NCBI GenBank assembly: GCA_031262985.1
Contig: JAISGQ010000018.1
Location: 62,001 to 126,000, forward strand
DNA length: 64,000 bases
Direction of reading: 5' to 3'
From: Oscillospiraceae bacterium
Lineage (GTDB): Bacteria; Bacillota; Clostridia; Oscillospirales; Acutalibacteraceae
Shown: positions 12,949 to 23,552 of the stretch, in pieces
How positions within the stretch are numbered: the stretch's first letter is position 1
How the letters are laid out: every line of letters starts with the position of its first letter
Position numbers and translations under genes: made by a program
The notes under the pieces: model-generated
The model's database searches: none
Seen by the model: only the letters and a program-made list of their open reading frames with translations
What the model was told of the DNA's origin: nothing

Positions 12949-13755
12949 ATGTCCAATGTGACCTTTGCGTTTACTCTCTCTCTTCTTGCGGGACTTTCGA
13001 CAGGAATCGGCAGTGCGGTAGCGTTTTTCGCTAAAAAAAACAACACCGCGTTTCTCTCCGTATCACTGGGACTTTCCGCGGGAGTGATGATTTATGTCTC
13101 GATGATGGAGCTTATGCCAAACGCGATAAGTTCTCTCTCCGAATCGCTCACAGAGAAGAACGCGTCTATAATAGCGATGATAGCATTTTTCGGAGGTATG
13201 CTTCTAATCTACCTCATACAGCGGTTTATTCCCGAGGACGGAGTTTCTCGAAAAAAGCCCAAGAAGAGCGGCGACGTCTCCGAGAAGCCCGACTCCGGCA
13301 AGAGCAAGCTTCTGCGTGCGGGAATGGTCACCGCGCTTGCAATCGGCATACACAACTTTCCCGAAGGGCTTGCGACATTTATGAGTGCGCTCAAAGACCC
13401 GAGTGTTGCCCTCCCTATATTTGTGGCGATAGCGATACATAATATACCCGAGGGAATTTCCGTCTCCATGCCGATATATTATGCTACAGGCAACAAAAAA
13501 CGTGCCTTCCTCGTCTCCTTTCTCTCGGGGATTACAGAGCCTGTAGGCGCGTTGCTGGGGTATCTCCTCCTCATGCCGATTATGAAGGATGCGTACTACG
13601 GGATAATATTCGCGGTTATTTCGGGGGTTATGGTGTTCATCTCCTTCGACGAGATACTGCCCGCCGCCGAGGAGTACGGCAGTCACCGGCTCTCACTCGC
13701 CGGAACGATTATCGGAATGGCGGTAATGGCGATAAGTCTGGTACTGTTTATGTGA
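12949..13755 (+). CDS. zupT: ZIP-family zinc transporter (ZupT-like)
   Basis: FALTLSLLAGLSTGIG-type N-terminus, HNFPEGLATF and HNIPEGISVSMPIYYATGNK motifs; ATG at 12949 after AAGGAG. Confidence 0.93.
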   Translation: MSNVTFAFTLSLLAGLSTGIGSAVAFFAKKNNTAFLSVSLGLSAGVMIYVSMMELMPNAISSLSESLTEKNASIIAMIAFFGGMLLIYLIQRFIPEDGVSRKKPKKSGDVSEKPDSGKSKLLRAGMVTALAIGIHNFPEGLATFMSALKDPSVALPIFVAIAIHNIPEGISVSMPIYYATGNKKRAFLVSFLSGITEPVGALLGYLLLMPIMKDAYYGIIFAVISGVMVFISFDEILPAAEEYGSHRLSLAGTIIGMAVMAISLVLFM

Positions 13756-13799
13756 GACTGATTGGTGAGACTACTCGCCGATACTACTACACAACAAAA

Positions 13800-13840
13800 A
13801 CTACGCCGCCGACGGAGATGGGCTTCGTCGGCGGCGTAGT
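13800..13840 (+). terminator. Rho-independent terminator after the zupT-like gene
   Basis: Perfect 15-bp stem ACTACGCCGCCGACG/CGTCGGCGGCGTAGT followed by TTTT. Confidence 0.85.
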
Positions 13841-13895
13841 TTTCCGTGTATAGCTCGTTATGAGATGGTGGAGTAGTATAAATTATACTAACATA

Positions 13896-13924
13896 TTGAC
13901 ATCTGTCACCCTATCGGCTATAAT
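13896..13924 (+). promoter_or_regulatory. Consensus sigma-A promoter of the TetR/hydrolase operon
   Basis: TTGACA (13896-13901), 17-bp spacer, TATAAT (13919-13924). Confidence 0.85.
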
Positions 13925-13931
13925 ATAAATC

Positions 13932-13959
13932 GCGTTATATAAACTAATTTATATAACGC
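13932..13959. promoter_or_regulatory. Perfect palindrome, candidate TetR operator
   Basis: GCGTTATATAAA-CTAA-TTTATATAACGC, centred on/just after the predicted start point, immediately before the RBS of the TetR gene. Confidence 0.8.
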
Positions 13960-13972
13960 AAGGAGGTGCAGT

Positions 13973-14584
13973 ATGCCGCGCATTGTTCAAATTACAAGAG
14001 AAAAGATTCTCACAGCGGCGTTGGATATTCTTATCCGCGACGGATATTCGGCTGTGAATATCAAGAGTATAGCGGGAGAACTCAAATGTTCCACGCAACC
14101 GATTGCCTGGCAGTTCGGCAACATGGACAACATGAGGGAGGCGTTGACGCAGGAGGCAGTCGCCTACGCGAACCGCAAAATGACCCATACCTCAAAGGAC
14201 TGCGTGGAGGCGTTTTGGCAGATTGGCTACGCGTACATCAGCTTGGCTTTTGATACACCAAATTTATTTCGCTTTGTGTATATGGGCGAAAGCGGCAACT
14301 ATTGCAGAGGCGGATTCAACTCCATTTTGACGGACGGAGGAAACGCCGTTTTGATAGATAAATTGTATCAGCATCTCAATATCAGCAGGGAGCAGGCGGA
14401 AATGCTGTTTCAGAGAGTGCTTGTGTACACGCACGGAGTAGCAGCTTTAGTTACGGCAGGTGTGCTTAACTGCACCAAAGAACAGGCGTGTTCACAGGTA
14501 AAAAGCTTCGGCTTTGATATGTTTTCTCTTTTGGGTATAGAACTTAATAAAGGTGTGAATTTTGATGAAAAAAACTTCGTTTAG
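13973..14584 (+). CDS. TetR/AcrR family transcriptional regulator
   Basis: 203 aa; N-terminal HTH TREKILTAALDILIRDGYSAVNIKSIAGELKCSTQPIAWQFGNMDNMREA. Confidence 0.92.
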   Translation: MPRIVQITREKILTAALDILIRDGYSAVNIKSIAGELKCSTQPIAWQFGNMDNMREALTQEAVAYANRKMTHTSKDCVEAFWQIGYAYISLAFDTPNLFRFVYMGESGNYCRGGFNSILTDGGNAVLIDKLYQHLNISREQAEMLFQRVLVYTHGVAALVTAGVLNCTKEQACSQVKSFGFDMFSLLGIELNKGVNFDEKNFV

Positions 14585-15680
14585 GAAGGTAGTAAAGAAA
14601 ATGCTGATACTGCTTATTACACTGTGTGCCGTAGTTTCGCTGATTGCATTGACTGTTATGTCTTTTCGCATTAATAACTCGCTAAAGTCTAAAATAGATA
14701 CTACGGTAGGAGTGCAGGAAAACGTCTACATCCACATCGGCGGCATAGAACAATATATGCAGATAAGAGGCGAGGATAGAAACAATCCTGTTATATTATG
14801 GCTTCACGGAGGACCGGGCTTCCCTCTGACCTATTTGTCCTACTACTACCAAACTGAGTTAGAGAAAGACTACACGATTGTCTGCCTTGAACAAAGAGGC
14901 TGCGGGCGAACCTACTACAGGAATAAGGACAAGGAGAGCGGCAATACGACTGTGGAGCAGCTGCTTTCCGATACGAACGAGGTGGTTGACTATTTGCTAA
15001 AACGCTTTGGCAAAGAGAAAATCATCATAATGGGGCAGTCATGGGGAACTGTGCTTGGAATGGAGTATATCAATCTCCGCCCCGAAAAAGTCTCCGCGTA
15101 TATCGGCGTAGGTCAGGTGACTGATTTTTCCGAAGGAAAAATCTATGCGGCTACGACGGCAGCAAAGATAGCGACAGCAAGTGGCAACAGTGATGACGCG
15201 AAAATTTTAGCACAGGGCGCGAATCAATTATCAGAAACAAATAGTATAGAAAAATTAGATGTAAAGACTATTGAAGAGATGATTATTACTACCGCGAAAT
15301 ACCTACAAGGAGAGGGAGAAATGTCGGGAGTAAAACAGATGTTTACCGGAATTACATCTCCCGAAATGTCGTGGAGTGACGCAAAATGGTTTCTGTTCGC
15401 AAGCAACACGCAGAATATCATCGCCTCCCAAAACAAGCTTATCGACTATATGTATTTTCGGTTTGATATTGCGAATTTGAGCCGAGAATATGATGTTCCT
15501 ATTTGCTTTATTCAAGGGGAGGACGATTATATTACTCCGACAAAATTAGTGGAGGATTACTATCTTTCTGTTACGACTGAGAAAAAGGAGATTGTCACAA
15601 TCGAGAACGCGGGGCATACTCCTTTTCTCGATAACCCGAAGCAATTTTGCGAAGCAGTTAAGGCTTTTTTGTCTGAATGA
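14565..15680 (+). CDS. Alpha/beta hydrolase (proline iminopeptidase-like), membrane-anchored
   Basis: LWLHGGPGFPLTYLSYYYQTELEKDYTIVCLEQRGCGRTY and GQSWGTVLGMEY nucleophile elbow; N-terminal TM; overlaps the TetR gene. Confidence 0.93.
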   Translation: MKKTSFRKVVKKMLILLITLCAVVSLIALTVMSFRINNSLKSKIDTTVGVQENVYIHIGGIEQYMQIRGEDRNNPVILWLHGGPGFPLTYLSYYYQTELEKDYTIVCLEQRGCGRTYYRNKDKESGNTTVEQLLSDTNEVVDYLLKRFGKEKIIIMGQSWGTVLGMEYINLRPEKVSAYIGVGQVTDFSEGKIYAATTAAKIATASGNSDDAKILAQGANQLSETNSIEKLDVKTIEEMIITTAKYLQGEGEMSGVKQMFTGITSPEMSWSDAKWFLFASNTQNIIASQNKLIDYMYFRFDIANLSREYDVPICFIQGEDDYITPTKLVEDYYLSVTTEKKEIVTIENAGHTPFLDNPKQFCEAVKAFLSE

Positions 15681-15696
15681 ACTCAATGAAAGCAAA

Positions 15697-15727
15697 CACG
15701 GGCAGTGAGTTATACTCACTGCCCGTG
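15697..15727. terminator. Terminator hairpin between convergent genes
   Basis: CACGGGCAGTGAG-ttata-CTCACTGCCCGTG, 13-bp perfect stem. Confidence 0.7.
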
Positions 15728-15778
15728 CGGCGTTATTATCCTAATTATGTAATAAAAGAACAGTCCTCCCCTACACCC

Positions 15779-16234
15779 CTACACACGAACCTCGCCACTG
15801 CTGTCCGCTTGAGGGCTTGCGAACACCAGCAAATCATCTCGGAGTACCCAGCCGAGCGAACTCCAAAACCCCTGTCCCGTAAAATTATCGTTAAAGACGA
15901 AAATGTGAGTTTTCGATATTCCGGCAGAGGACAAATTTCGTATGGCAGTTTCTGCGAGACGCTTGCCTATACCCATTCGCCTGTGCGACGGACTGACCGC
16001 CATGTGGTAGATAAATCCGCGCCTGCCGTCGTGACCCGCCAGCACCGTTCCTATAATCTCGCCGTCACAGACGGCTACGACACTGAGCCCCTCGTTTCTC
16101 AAAAGGAACTTATTCAGCTCCTCCTTTTCGTCCGAAAAGGAGAGCGCGCGGCTTGAGGTAATGCGCCAGAGCGAAAACACGCCGTCGTAGTCCTCTATAG
16201 ACATCGGACGAAGTGAAACTGATTTATCTTCCAA
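15779..16234 (-). CDS. GNAT family N-acetyltransferase
   Basis: 151 aa; GFIYHMAVSPSHRRMGIGKRLAETA acetyl-CoA motif. Confidence 0.9.
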   Translation of the reverse strand: MEDKSVSLRPMSIEDYDGVFSLWRITSSRALSFSDEKEELNKFLLRNEGLSVVAVCDGEIIGTVLAGHDGRRGFIYHMAVSPSHRRMGIGKRLAETAIRNLSSAGISKTHIFVFNDNFTGQGFWSSLGWVLRDDLLVFASPQADSSGEVRV

Positions 16235-16266
16235 AGAAATCCCGCCTTAAACTTAAAATCCAAGCT

Positions 16267-18027
16267 CTAATTGCTTTTCACCGCATCAAGTGAATACTTG
16301 TCGCTGTATGCTTGATATTCGTCCACAAATGACTTCTCCGGCGCAGCCATGAGTCTGCTGACATATCCGTGAGTTTCAAATGAGGAGTCCTTAACCTGAA
16401 TCATGCACAGCGCGATATTTGAGCAGTGGTCCGCTACTCTTTCAAAATTCATAATCAAATCGGAGAATATGAATCCAAGCTCAATCGTACACTGTCCGTT
16501 CTGGAGGCGTTCGACGTGCTTTGCTTTAAGCTCCATATTAAGCTTGTCTATCACCTGCTCCAGAGGCTCAACCCGCATAGCAAGCTCAATATCGTCATTC
16601 GCGAGAGCTTTCGCCGTCATGTCGATTATCTCCCTTAACGCCCCTGACATAACGTTTATCTCGTGTATCGCGTCGTAGGAGAAGCTGATGCCCTTCTCGT
16701 GCATCTCCTCTGCTCCCTCGATTATGTTGACAGCGTGGTCTCCGATTCTCTCTAAATCTCCTATTGTGTACAGGAGCTTCGACACTATGCGGCTGTCGGG
16801 GAGTGACATACTGTAGCTGCTCAGCTTTACGAGATACGAGCCTACTGTATCCTCGTAGCGGTCTATTATCTCCTCCTGCGCCTTCACCCGCTTTACTGCG
16901 GAGGAGGAGTACTCTGAAACACAGTTTATCGAATCCATGATGGACTGCTTTGTAAGCTCCGCCATTTTAAGCGTCATGTTGTTGCACTGCTCAATAGCGA
17001 AGGAGGGGGTGTTGAGAAATCTCTCGTCGATGAATATCGCGTCCTGCTCCTTGCCGTCCTTGACGGTCATCTCGGCAAGTCTACCGAGGAATTTGCCTAA
17101 GGGCAGAAGCATGAGAGTAGTAACTACATTGAATATGGTGTGTACTATAGCGACATTCGCCGCACCCATAGCGTCATTAATAAACGAAAAACGAAAAATA
17201 GCGTTCAAGCCGTAGAATACCGCTAAAATTACCGTAGTGCCTATCAGGTTGAAGTATAGATGAACCATCGCGGCTCTTCTCGCGTTCTTGTTCGCGCCTA
17301 CGCTCGAAAAGAGTGCAGTCGAGCAGGTGCCGATATTCTGCCCCATGATTATAGGGATAGCCGAGCCGTAGGTTATACTGCCGGTCGCACATAATGCCTG
17401 CAATACTCCAACTGCGGCGGAGGAGCTTTGGAATACCGTACTCATGACAATACCCGCCAGTATGCCGAGGAACGGATTGGTCATCAGCACTATGGCGTCG
17501 GTAAATGCCTTTACATCCTTCAGTCCCGCCGTCGAATCTGTAACCATTGTCATGCCGATAATAAGCATGGCAAAACCGACAAATATCATGCCGACATCCT
17601 TCTTCTTGCCGTTCTTTGTGAAAACAGCAAAAACCACACCTATAACTCCTAACACAGGCGCGAAGGAGGTGGGCTTGAGCATGGTGATGATTAGGTTGTC
17701 GCTCTCAATGCTCGACATACTCAATATCCACGCAGTGATGGTTGTCCCTATGTTAGCACCCATGATGACGTTGATTGCCTGACTTAGCTTCATTATTCCG
17801 GAGTTGACAAATCCTACAACCATTACGGTTGTAGCTCCCGACGCCTGAATGACGGCAGTCACTCCCGCGCCTAAAATAACCCCTTTCAGTGGACTGTTGG
17901 TGAGCTTTTCCAGCGTCCTCTCAAGTCCGCTGCCGGACGCTCTCTCAAGTCCGTCGCCCATTACATTCATACCGTAAAGAAACAGCATAAGCCCGCCGAG
18001 CAAGCCCAAAACGTCATATATGTTCAT
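16267..18027 (-). CDS. Na/Pi cotransporter family protein (with PhoU-like C-terminal domain)
   Basis: Track ORF to 18084; ATG at 18027 follows GGAAGGAG. GLMLFLYGMNVMGDGLERASG, QASGATTVMVVGFVNSG, QSSSAAVG motifs. Confidence 0.93.
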   Translation of the reverse strand: MNIYDVLGLLGGLMLFLYGMNVMGDGLERASGSGLERTLEKLTNSPLKGVILGAGVTAVIQASGATTVMVVGFVNSGIMKLSQAINVIMGANIGTTITAWILSMSSIESDNLIITMLKPTSFAPVLGVIGVVFAVFTKNGKKKDVGMIFVGFAMLIIGMTMVTDSTAGLKDVKAFTDAIVLMTNPFLGILAGIVMSTVFQSSSAAVGVLQALCATGSITYGSAIPIIMGQNIGTCSTALFSSVGANKNARRAAMVHLYFNLIGTTVILAVFYGLNAIFRFSFINDAMGAANVAIVHTIFNVVTTLMLLPLGKFLGRLAEMTVKDGKEQDAIFIDERFLNTPSFAIEQCNNMTLKMAELTKQSIMDSINCVSEYSSSAVKRVKAQEEIIDRYEDTVGSYLVKLSSYSMSLPDSRIVSKLLYTIGDLERIGDHAVNIIEGAEEMHEKGISFSYDAIHEINVMSGALREIIDMTAKALANDDIELAMRVEPLEQVIDKLNMELKAKHVERLQNGQCTIELGFIFSDLIMNFERVADHCSNIALCMIQVKDSSFETHGYVSRLMAAPEKSFVDEYQAYSDKYSLDAVKSN

Positions 18028-18240
18028 ACGATTCTCCTTCCGGTCAATTATACTGATATTTATGTACACAATACCGGCAGACAACCAATGGGTTAACCAA
18101 TATTGATATTTTCACGCCAAAAATCCGAACTACATCCATTATACAACATAATTTTTTCATATTCAACATTATATTTAACATATATTTAACCTGCTCAACA
18201 TATATTTTACATAATGAACAATTTTAGGCGATATCGCACA

Positions 18241-18271
18241 AAGCACCTCCGACAAAAATACGGAGGTGCTT
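18241..18271. terminator. Hairpin downstream of ftsH
   Basis: AAGCACCTCCG...CGGAGGTGCTT 11-bp perfect stem. Confidence 0.6.
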
Positions 18272-18295
18272 TATATTACTTTACCGCTATCTTTC

Positions 18296-20185
18296 CTACA
18301 AATTGACAGGAGAAGCCATCATCTTCGCGAAGTCCTCGCCGTTCATCTTCTCGTTGCCGATGAGATACTGCGCCACCTCGTGGAGCTTACTGATATTCTC
18401 AGAGAGGATTTTATTAGTAGTCTTATAGGACGACATAATAATCTCGCTTACCTCGTTGTCAATATCGTTTGCCACCTTATCTGAGAAATCCTTGATATGC
18501 CCCATATCCCTGCCGAGGAATATCTCGTTGTTTTCAGAAGAACCGAAGGTAATAGGACCTAACTTCTCGCTCATGCCGTACTTAGTAACCATATCCCTCG
18601 CTATCTTGCTCGCTCTCTCAAGGTCGCTCGATGCACCTGTGGATATGTCGCCCAGCACCAACGCCTCAGCAACTCGCCCTCCGAGGAGGGTTACGATATC
18701 CTCAAGCATACTGCTCTTTAGCCTGTGGGAGCGGTCCTCCTGCGGCAGGCTCATTGTGTAACCGCCAGCCATGCCTCTCGGGATAATGGAAATTTGGTGA
18801 ACGGGGTCTTGCGTTTCGCAGAAGTAGGTGGCGACTGCGTGACCTGCCTCGTGGTAGGCTGTAATTTTCTTGTCCTTGTCGCTTATGACCTTCGTGCGCT
18901 TCTCCGTACCCGCGATAACCTTGATTGTAGCTTCCTCAATCTCGCTCATTGTAACTGAGCGGAGATTCCTTCTCGCTGAGAGAAGTGCCGCCTCATTGAG
19001 GAGGTTTTCGAGATCCGCGCCTGTGAAGCCCGCCGTACTCTTTGCTATGGTTGACAGATCAACATCCGGAGCAAGAGGCTTACCCTTAGCGTGAACCTTG
19101 AGTATCTCCTCCCTGCCCTTTATGTCGGGGTAGCCGACCATAATCTGGCGGTCGAAGCGTCCCGGTCTCGTCAAAGCGGGGTCAAGGATGTCGGGGCGGT
19201 TTGTCGCCGCAATCATGATAACTCCCTCATTCGCGCCGAAACCGTCCATCTCAACGAGGAGCTGATTGAGCGTCTGCTCTCTCTCGTCGTGACCGCCGCC
19301 TAAGCCTGCGCCTCTATGGCGTCCTACGGCGTCAATCTCGTCGATAAATATAATACACGGGTAGTTCTTCTTAGCCTGATCGAAGAGGTCTCTGACGCGC
19401 GAAGCACCGACACCCACAAACATCTCTACAAAATCAGAGCCGGAGATTGAGAAGAACGGCACTCCCGCCTCCCCCGCTACAGCGCGGGCAAGCAGTGTCT
19501 TACCTGTACCCGGAGGTCCTACAAGCAGAACTCCCTTGGGGATATGCGCGCCTAAGTCGCTGTACTTTTTCGGATTCTTCAAAAATTCTACGATTTCCTG
19601 AAGCTCCTCCTTCTCCTCGTCCGCGCCGGCTACGTCCTCGAAGGTAGTCTTGCGCTTCTCGTCGTCTACCTTCTTTATCTTAGCCTTACCGAAGCTGATC
19701 TGCTTGCTGTTTTCCCCCATTGTATTATTCATCTTCCGCATGAAATAAATCCAGAGGATTACCATGGCGACTATCATCAGAATAGTGGGAGCCCAGCTCA
19801 CCCACGCGCTTGTATCTCTCGGTCTGATGTAGTTAAACGGCACCGACTTAAGCGGATGATTCGGGTCAACCGAGTCGATTTTATCCCTAAGCTTTTCAAC
19901 GTCATGGACAAACAGGTCGAGATTCGGAACCTTGTACTCGATTGCCTCCTGCTTTACTCCGTCCTTATCCTTGAGGTTGATTTTGAGAACTGCTGTCTGC
20001 AATGACAGCTCGTACTCCGTAATCTCCCGCGACTGAGTTGTTGTGGGGTCAAAATACTTCAATATATCGGAATACTTCTGTGCAGCCGGTGTTTTACTGC
20101 GAAAGAAAAAGTACACAAGCGCAATTATGCCCAATATCGCAATAAGAGTAACTATAGTGTTCCTCAGATCTTTCTTATTTTCCAA
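18296..20185 (-). CDS. ftsH: ATP-dependent zinc metalloprotease FtsH
   Basis: [51 protein letters not shown] zinc site. Confidence 0.98.
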   Translation of the reverse strand: MENKKDLRNTIVTLIAILGIIALVYFFFRSKTPAAQKYSDILKYFDPTTTQSREITEYELSLQTAVLKINLKDKDGVKQEAIEYKVPNLDLFVHDVEKLRDKIDSVDPNHPLKSVPFNYIRPRDTSAWVSWAPTILMIVAMVILWIYFMRKMNNTMGENSKQISFGKAKIKKVDDEKRKTTFEDVAGADEEKEELQEIVEFLKNPKKYSDLGAHIPKGVLLVGPPGTGKTLLARAVAGEAGVPFFSISGSDFVEMFVGVGASRVRDLFDQAKKNYPCIIFIDEIDAVGRHRGAGLGGGHDEREQTLNQLLVEMDGFGANEGVIMIAATNRPDILDPALTRPGRFDRQIMVGYPDIKGREEILKVHAKGKPLAPDVDLSTIAKSTAGFTGADLENLLNEAALLSARRNLRSVTMSEIEEATIKVIAGTEKRTKVISDKDKKITAYHEAGHAVATYFCETQDPVHQISIIPRGMAGGYTMSLPQEDRSHRLKSSMLEDIVTLLGGRVAEALVLGDISTGASSDLERASKIARDMVTKYGMSEKLGPITFGSSENNEIFLGRDMGHIKDFSDKVANDIDNEVSEIIMSSYKTTNKILSENISKLHEVAQYLIGNEKMNGEDFAKMMASPVNL

Positions 20186-20229
20186 TCAATACCACTCCTT
20201 AATAAATCTATTATATATTTCAAAATCTG

Positions 20230-20775
20230 CTACTTTTCGTATACTGATCTCTTAAGAACACCCACAAAAGGCAAATTTCTATATTTCTCATCGTAGTCAA
20301 GTCCGTATCCCACAACAAACTCATCTGGTATCTGACAGCCCACGTAGTCCGGCTTAATCTCGACTGTTTCGGCTCTCCTTCCGGGTTTATCGAGCAGTGT
20401 ACATATCTTTATACTCGACGGATTCCTGTTTTTGAGTATCTTCGTCAGATAACTCAGCGTCATGCCGGAATCGAGGATATCCTCCACTATCAGCACGTCG
20501 TAGCCCTTAATCGGGTGGTCTAAATCCTTTATGATTTTTACCACTCCCGATGTCTTAGACTCCGAACCGTAGCTCGAAACCACCATAAAATCAATCTGAC
20601 ACGGAATTGTGACCGCTCTCATCAAATCCGCCATGGTAACTACCGAACCCTTGAGAACGCAGATTAAGAGGAGGTTTTTGTCCTTATAATCCTCGCTTAT
20701 CCGCTCTCCCAGCTTCTCAACCATAGACTTAAGCTGCTCCTGTGTAATCAGAACACTTTCTATATCATTAAGCAT
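20230..20775 (-). CDS. hpt: Hypoxanthine phosphoribosyltransferase
   Basis: 181 aa; VLIVEDILDSGMTLSYL PRPP motif; next to tilS/ftsH. Confidence 0.95.
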   Translation of the reverse strand: MLNDIESVLITQEQLKSMVEKLGERISEDYKDKNLLLICVLKGSVVTMADLMRAVTIPCQIDFMVVSSYGSESKTSGVVKIIKDLDHPIKGYDVLIVEDILDSGMTLSYLTKILKNRNPSSIKICTLLDKPGRRAETVEIKPDYVGCQIPDEFVVGYGLDYDEKYRNLPFVGVLKRSVYEK

Positions 20776-22131
20776 TTACTCGTCCTCCTCAAGCTTTATA
20801 ACCAAAACCCTCTCGGTAGTCTCTGAGATTTTCCTGCTCTCATCAGCTCCGAACCGTTCAATCCATACTATACCCTTTTCGTCCGATATAATAGCCATAT
20901 TGCCGCGTTTCTCCGGCTCAATACCGAACTCATTGAATAATTTCCGCACAGGCTTGCTCAGACCTCTGCTCACAGGGCGGAAGCTGTCCGCCTGCCTCCT
21001 GCCGCGAATACATGGATTGGCAGATATTGTATCATAATCTATCGCGTTTTTAAATAAAAATTTGTTAAATTTATATTTTTCTTCAAATTGCCGCAATGTT
21101 GTAAGCTCAAATCGCACCTCTCTGCCGTCAGGCAGTCGGGAGAACGGAATTTGCATATCGACGCACCATTCTGTAATAGCTTTACCTTTTCGCGAAAATT
21201 TAAACCGATTTTTGTATATTGACGCCGTAATTTCTTTTGATAGAGAAACAGCCCCTGCGCCTCTGTCTATTATTTCGAGAAGCAGTTCTAACCGTCTGAA
21301 ATCGCAGTCTATGCCGTAGCGGTCGCGGCATTCACCTATCAGTACCCGCTTTAAAATCGGCAGAGGCAGTGCTCTTAGCGAATCGAGCGAAAAGCAGTCG
21401 CCCTGCTTGTTATTCGCGGAAAACTCAGCCGCCGCGCTGCTCAGATACCTGTCGTCCTCCGATGCACACTCCGACAGACGCGACATGGACAGTTCGAGTA
21501 GTGGATTTATCTCCGTCAGCCTCGGAATAACGCCCAAACGAATTTTGTTGCGCGTATAGCCGTCGCTCAGGTTGCTCGAATCGGTGACAAAATCAAGTGA
21601 GTTTTCGCGGCAGTACTGCTCGACCTCCGCACGCGTTACAAATATGAGCGGACGGATTATGTCTCCTCTTACAGGGGGGATTCCCCTCAGCCCCGCCACC
21701 GAACAGCCGCGCGTCATGTTCAGGAGCATAGTCTCCGCGTTGTCCGACAGGGTGTGCGCCGTGGCAATCCTCCCGCCGAATTTCTCCCGAACCTCAGCGA
21801 GGAGGCGATACCGCTCCTCTCGTCCGCACTGCTCAGTGCCGATTTTTCGCTCCTTCGCAAGCTTTCCTATATCTACGCGGAATACGTCAATCGGTATACC
21901 CAAGCTCTCACAGAAGGAGCAGGAAAACCGACTGTCTCTCTCCGCCTCCTCGCCGCGAAGCATATGGTTGACATGAACGGCGCGAAGGCTTATGCCCAGC
22001 CGCTCGCGAAGAACGTTCAGCGCGTGGAGCAGGGACACGGAGTCCGCGCCTCCCGACAAGGCGACAATCACGCAGTCGCCGAGCTTCAGCATTTCGTACT
22101 TTTCGATTGCATTTACGACTTTAGTTATCAC
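20776..22131 (-). CDS. tilS: tRNA(Ile)-lysidine synthetase
   Basis: ALSGGADSVSLLHAL PP-loop; HVNHMLRGEEAERD. Confidence 0.96.
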   Translation of the reverse strand: MITKVVNAIEKYEMLKLGDCVIVALSGGADSVSLLHALNVLRERLGISLRAVHVNHMLRGEEAERDSRFSCSFCESLGIPIDVFRVDIGKLAKERKIGTEQCGREERYRLLAEVREKFGGRIATAHTLSDNAETMLLNMTRGCSVAGLRGIPPVRGDIIRPLIFVTRAEVEQYCRENSLDFVTDSSNLSDGYTRNKIRLGVIPRLTEINPLLELSMSRLSECASEDDRYLSSAAAEFSANNKQGDCFSLDSLRALPLPILKRVLIGECRDRYGIDCDFRRLELLLEIIDRGAGAVSLSKEITASIYKNRFKFSRKGKAITEWCVDMQIPFSRLPDGREVRFELTTLRQFEEKYKFNKFLFKNAIDYDTISANPCIRGRRQADSFRPVSRGLSKPVRKLFNEFGIEPEKRGNMAIISDEKGIVWIERFGADESRKISETTERVLVIKLEEDE

Positions 22132-23497
22132 CGTATCTTTCCTCCAGAGCGGTAAATCTGGTGGTTTCTCCCGACCAGTGGAGTGGGATTTCGTTTGTGT
22201 CGCCGTGCCTGTTCTTAGCTACAGAACAGATTGCTTTTGATTTATCTATATCCTCGGGCTTACCCTCTCCGTCGTCGCTATAGTAGCTGTCGCGGTAGAG
22301 GAAGAGGACTATATCGGCATCCTGCTCGATTGAGCCTGAATCCCTGAGGTCTGATAACTGCGGCTTGTGTCCGTGACGCTGCTCCGTGCTTCGGTTGAGC
22401 TGTGAGAGGCAGAGGACGGGGACATTCAGCTCCTTCGCCATAATTTTCAGTCCGCGCGTGATTTCGGAAACCTCCTGCACTCGGTTAACCGACTTGCCGC
22501 TCTGCATGAGCTGGAGGTAGTCTATCACTACAAGCCCTACATTGCCCAAGCGGCGGAGCTTTGCCTTCATTTCGGTAACTGTGATATTTCCCGTTTCATC
22601 GAGGTATATGGGAGCGTCGTTAAACACCTTAGCTGCGTTTATGAGGTCGTGCCACTCCTCCTGATTGAGTTTTCCTTCTCTGAGCTTGAAGCCGCCCACC
22701 CCCGATTCGGAGGAGAGCATTCTCAGGGCAAGCTGTTCTCTTGTCATCTCGAGAGAGAAGAAAGCTACCTTCCTCCCCGAATTGACGGCGACGTTTCTCG
22801 CTATGTTAAGGGCGAAGCTGGTCTTTCCCATACCGGGTCGTGCCGCGAGGAGAATCAAGTCGCTCTTGTTAAGCCCCGCGATTACGTTATCTAAGGTCTT
22901 TATTCCCGTAGAAACGCCGAGATGCTCGTCTCCGTTGCCGGAGCTAATCTCCATGAGCGTGTCAAAGGCGGTCATGAGAACCTCGCTTATTATTTTCAGC
23001 CCCTGCACATTCCTGTTGTCGGAGATTTCGTATATTCTCTGTTCCGCGCGGTCTATGACTGCACGCGGGTCGTTTGATTCGTCTGACGCGTCCTTTATTA
23101 TGTCGTAGGAAGCGAGTATGAGCGAACGCATTTCATACTTCTGCTTGATGATTTTCGCGTATGCCTCTACATTCGATATGTTCGGAGTGTTGTTGGTGAT
23201 TGCTATTATGTAGCGTTTCCCAGACTCCTCGGAGAAAACACCCACACTGGCAAGCTCGTTGATAACAGTGACTATATCTATCGGCTCGCCTACTCTGAAA
23301 AGCCTGAGTATAGCCGCAAATATCTCCCTGTGCTGTTCGTTGTAGAAATACTCGCCGCGAACAGCCTCCAGCAATTCGTTGAGGATATTCGGATTTACTA
23401 TTATCGAACCGAGTACCGCCTGCTCCGCCTCATTGCTGTACGGCAGGGAAAGCACGCCGAAGTCCCGTTCGGTCGGAAGATTACCGTTGTTATTCAA
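22121..23497 (-). CDS. dnaB: Replicative DNA helicase
   Basis: 458 aa; AARPGMGKTSFALNIARN Walker A, LPYSNEAEQAVLGSI N-terminus. Confidence 0.98.
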   Translation of the reverse strand: MNNNGNLPTERDFGVLSLPYSNEAEQAVLGSIIVNPNILNELLEAVRGEYFYNEQHREIFAAILRLFRVGEPIDIVTVINELASVGVFSEESGKRYIIAITNNTPNISNVEAYAKIIKQKYEMRSLILASYDIIKDASDESNDPRAVIDRAEQRIYEISDNRNVQGLKIISEVLMTAFDTLMEISSGNGDEHLGVSTGIKTLDNVIAGLNKSDLILLAARPGMGKTSFALNIARNVAVNSGRKVAFFSLEMTREQLALRMLSSESGVGGFKLREGKLNQEEWHDLINAAKVFNDAPIYLDETGNITVTEMKAKLRRLGNVGLVVIDYLQLMQSGKSVNRVQEVSEITRGLKIMAKELNVPVLCLSQLNRSTEQRHGHKPQLSDLRDSGSIEQDADIVLFLYRDSYYSDDGEGKPEDIDKSKAICSVAKNRHGDTNEIPLHWSGETTRFTALEERYGDN

Positions 23498-23552
23498 GCC
23501 TCACTCACCCTTTGCTGCTCTTTTGCTGCGCAGATTTACTTCTGCTTCCGAT

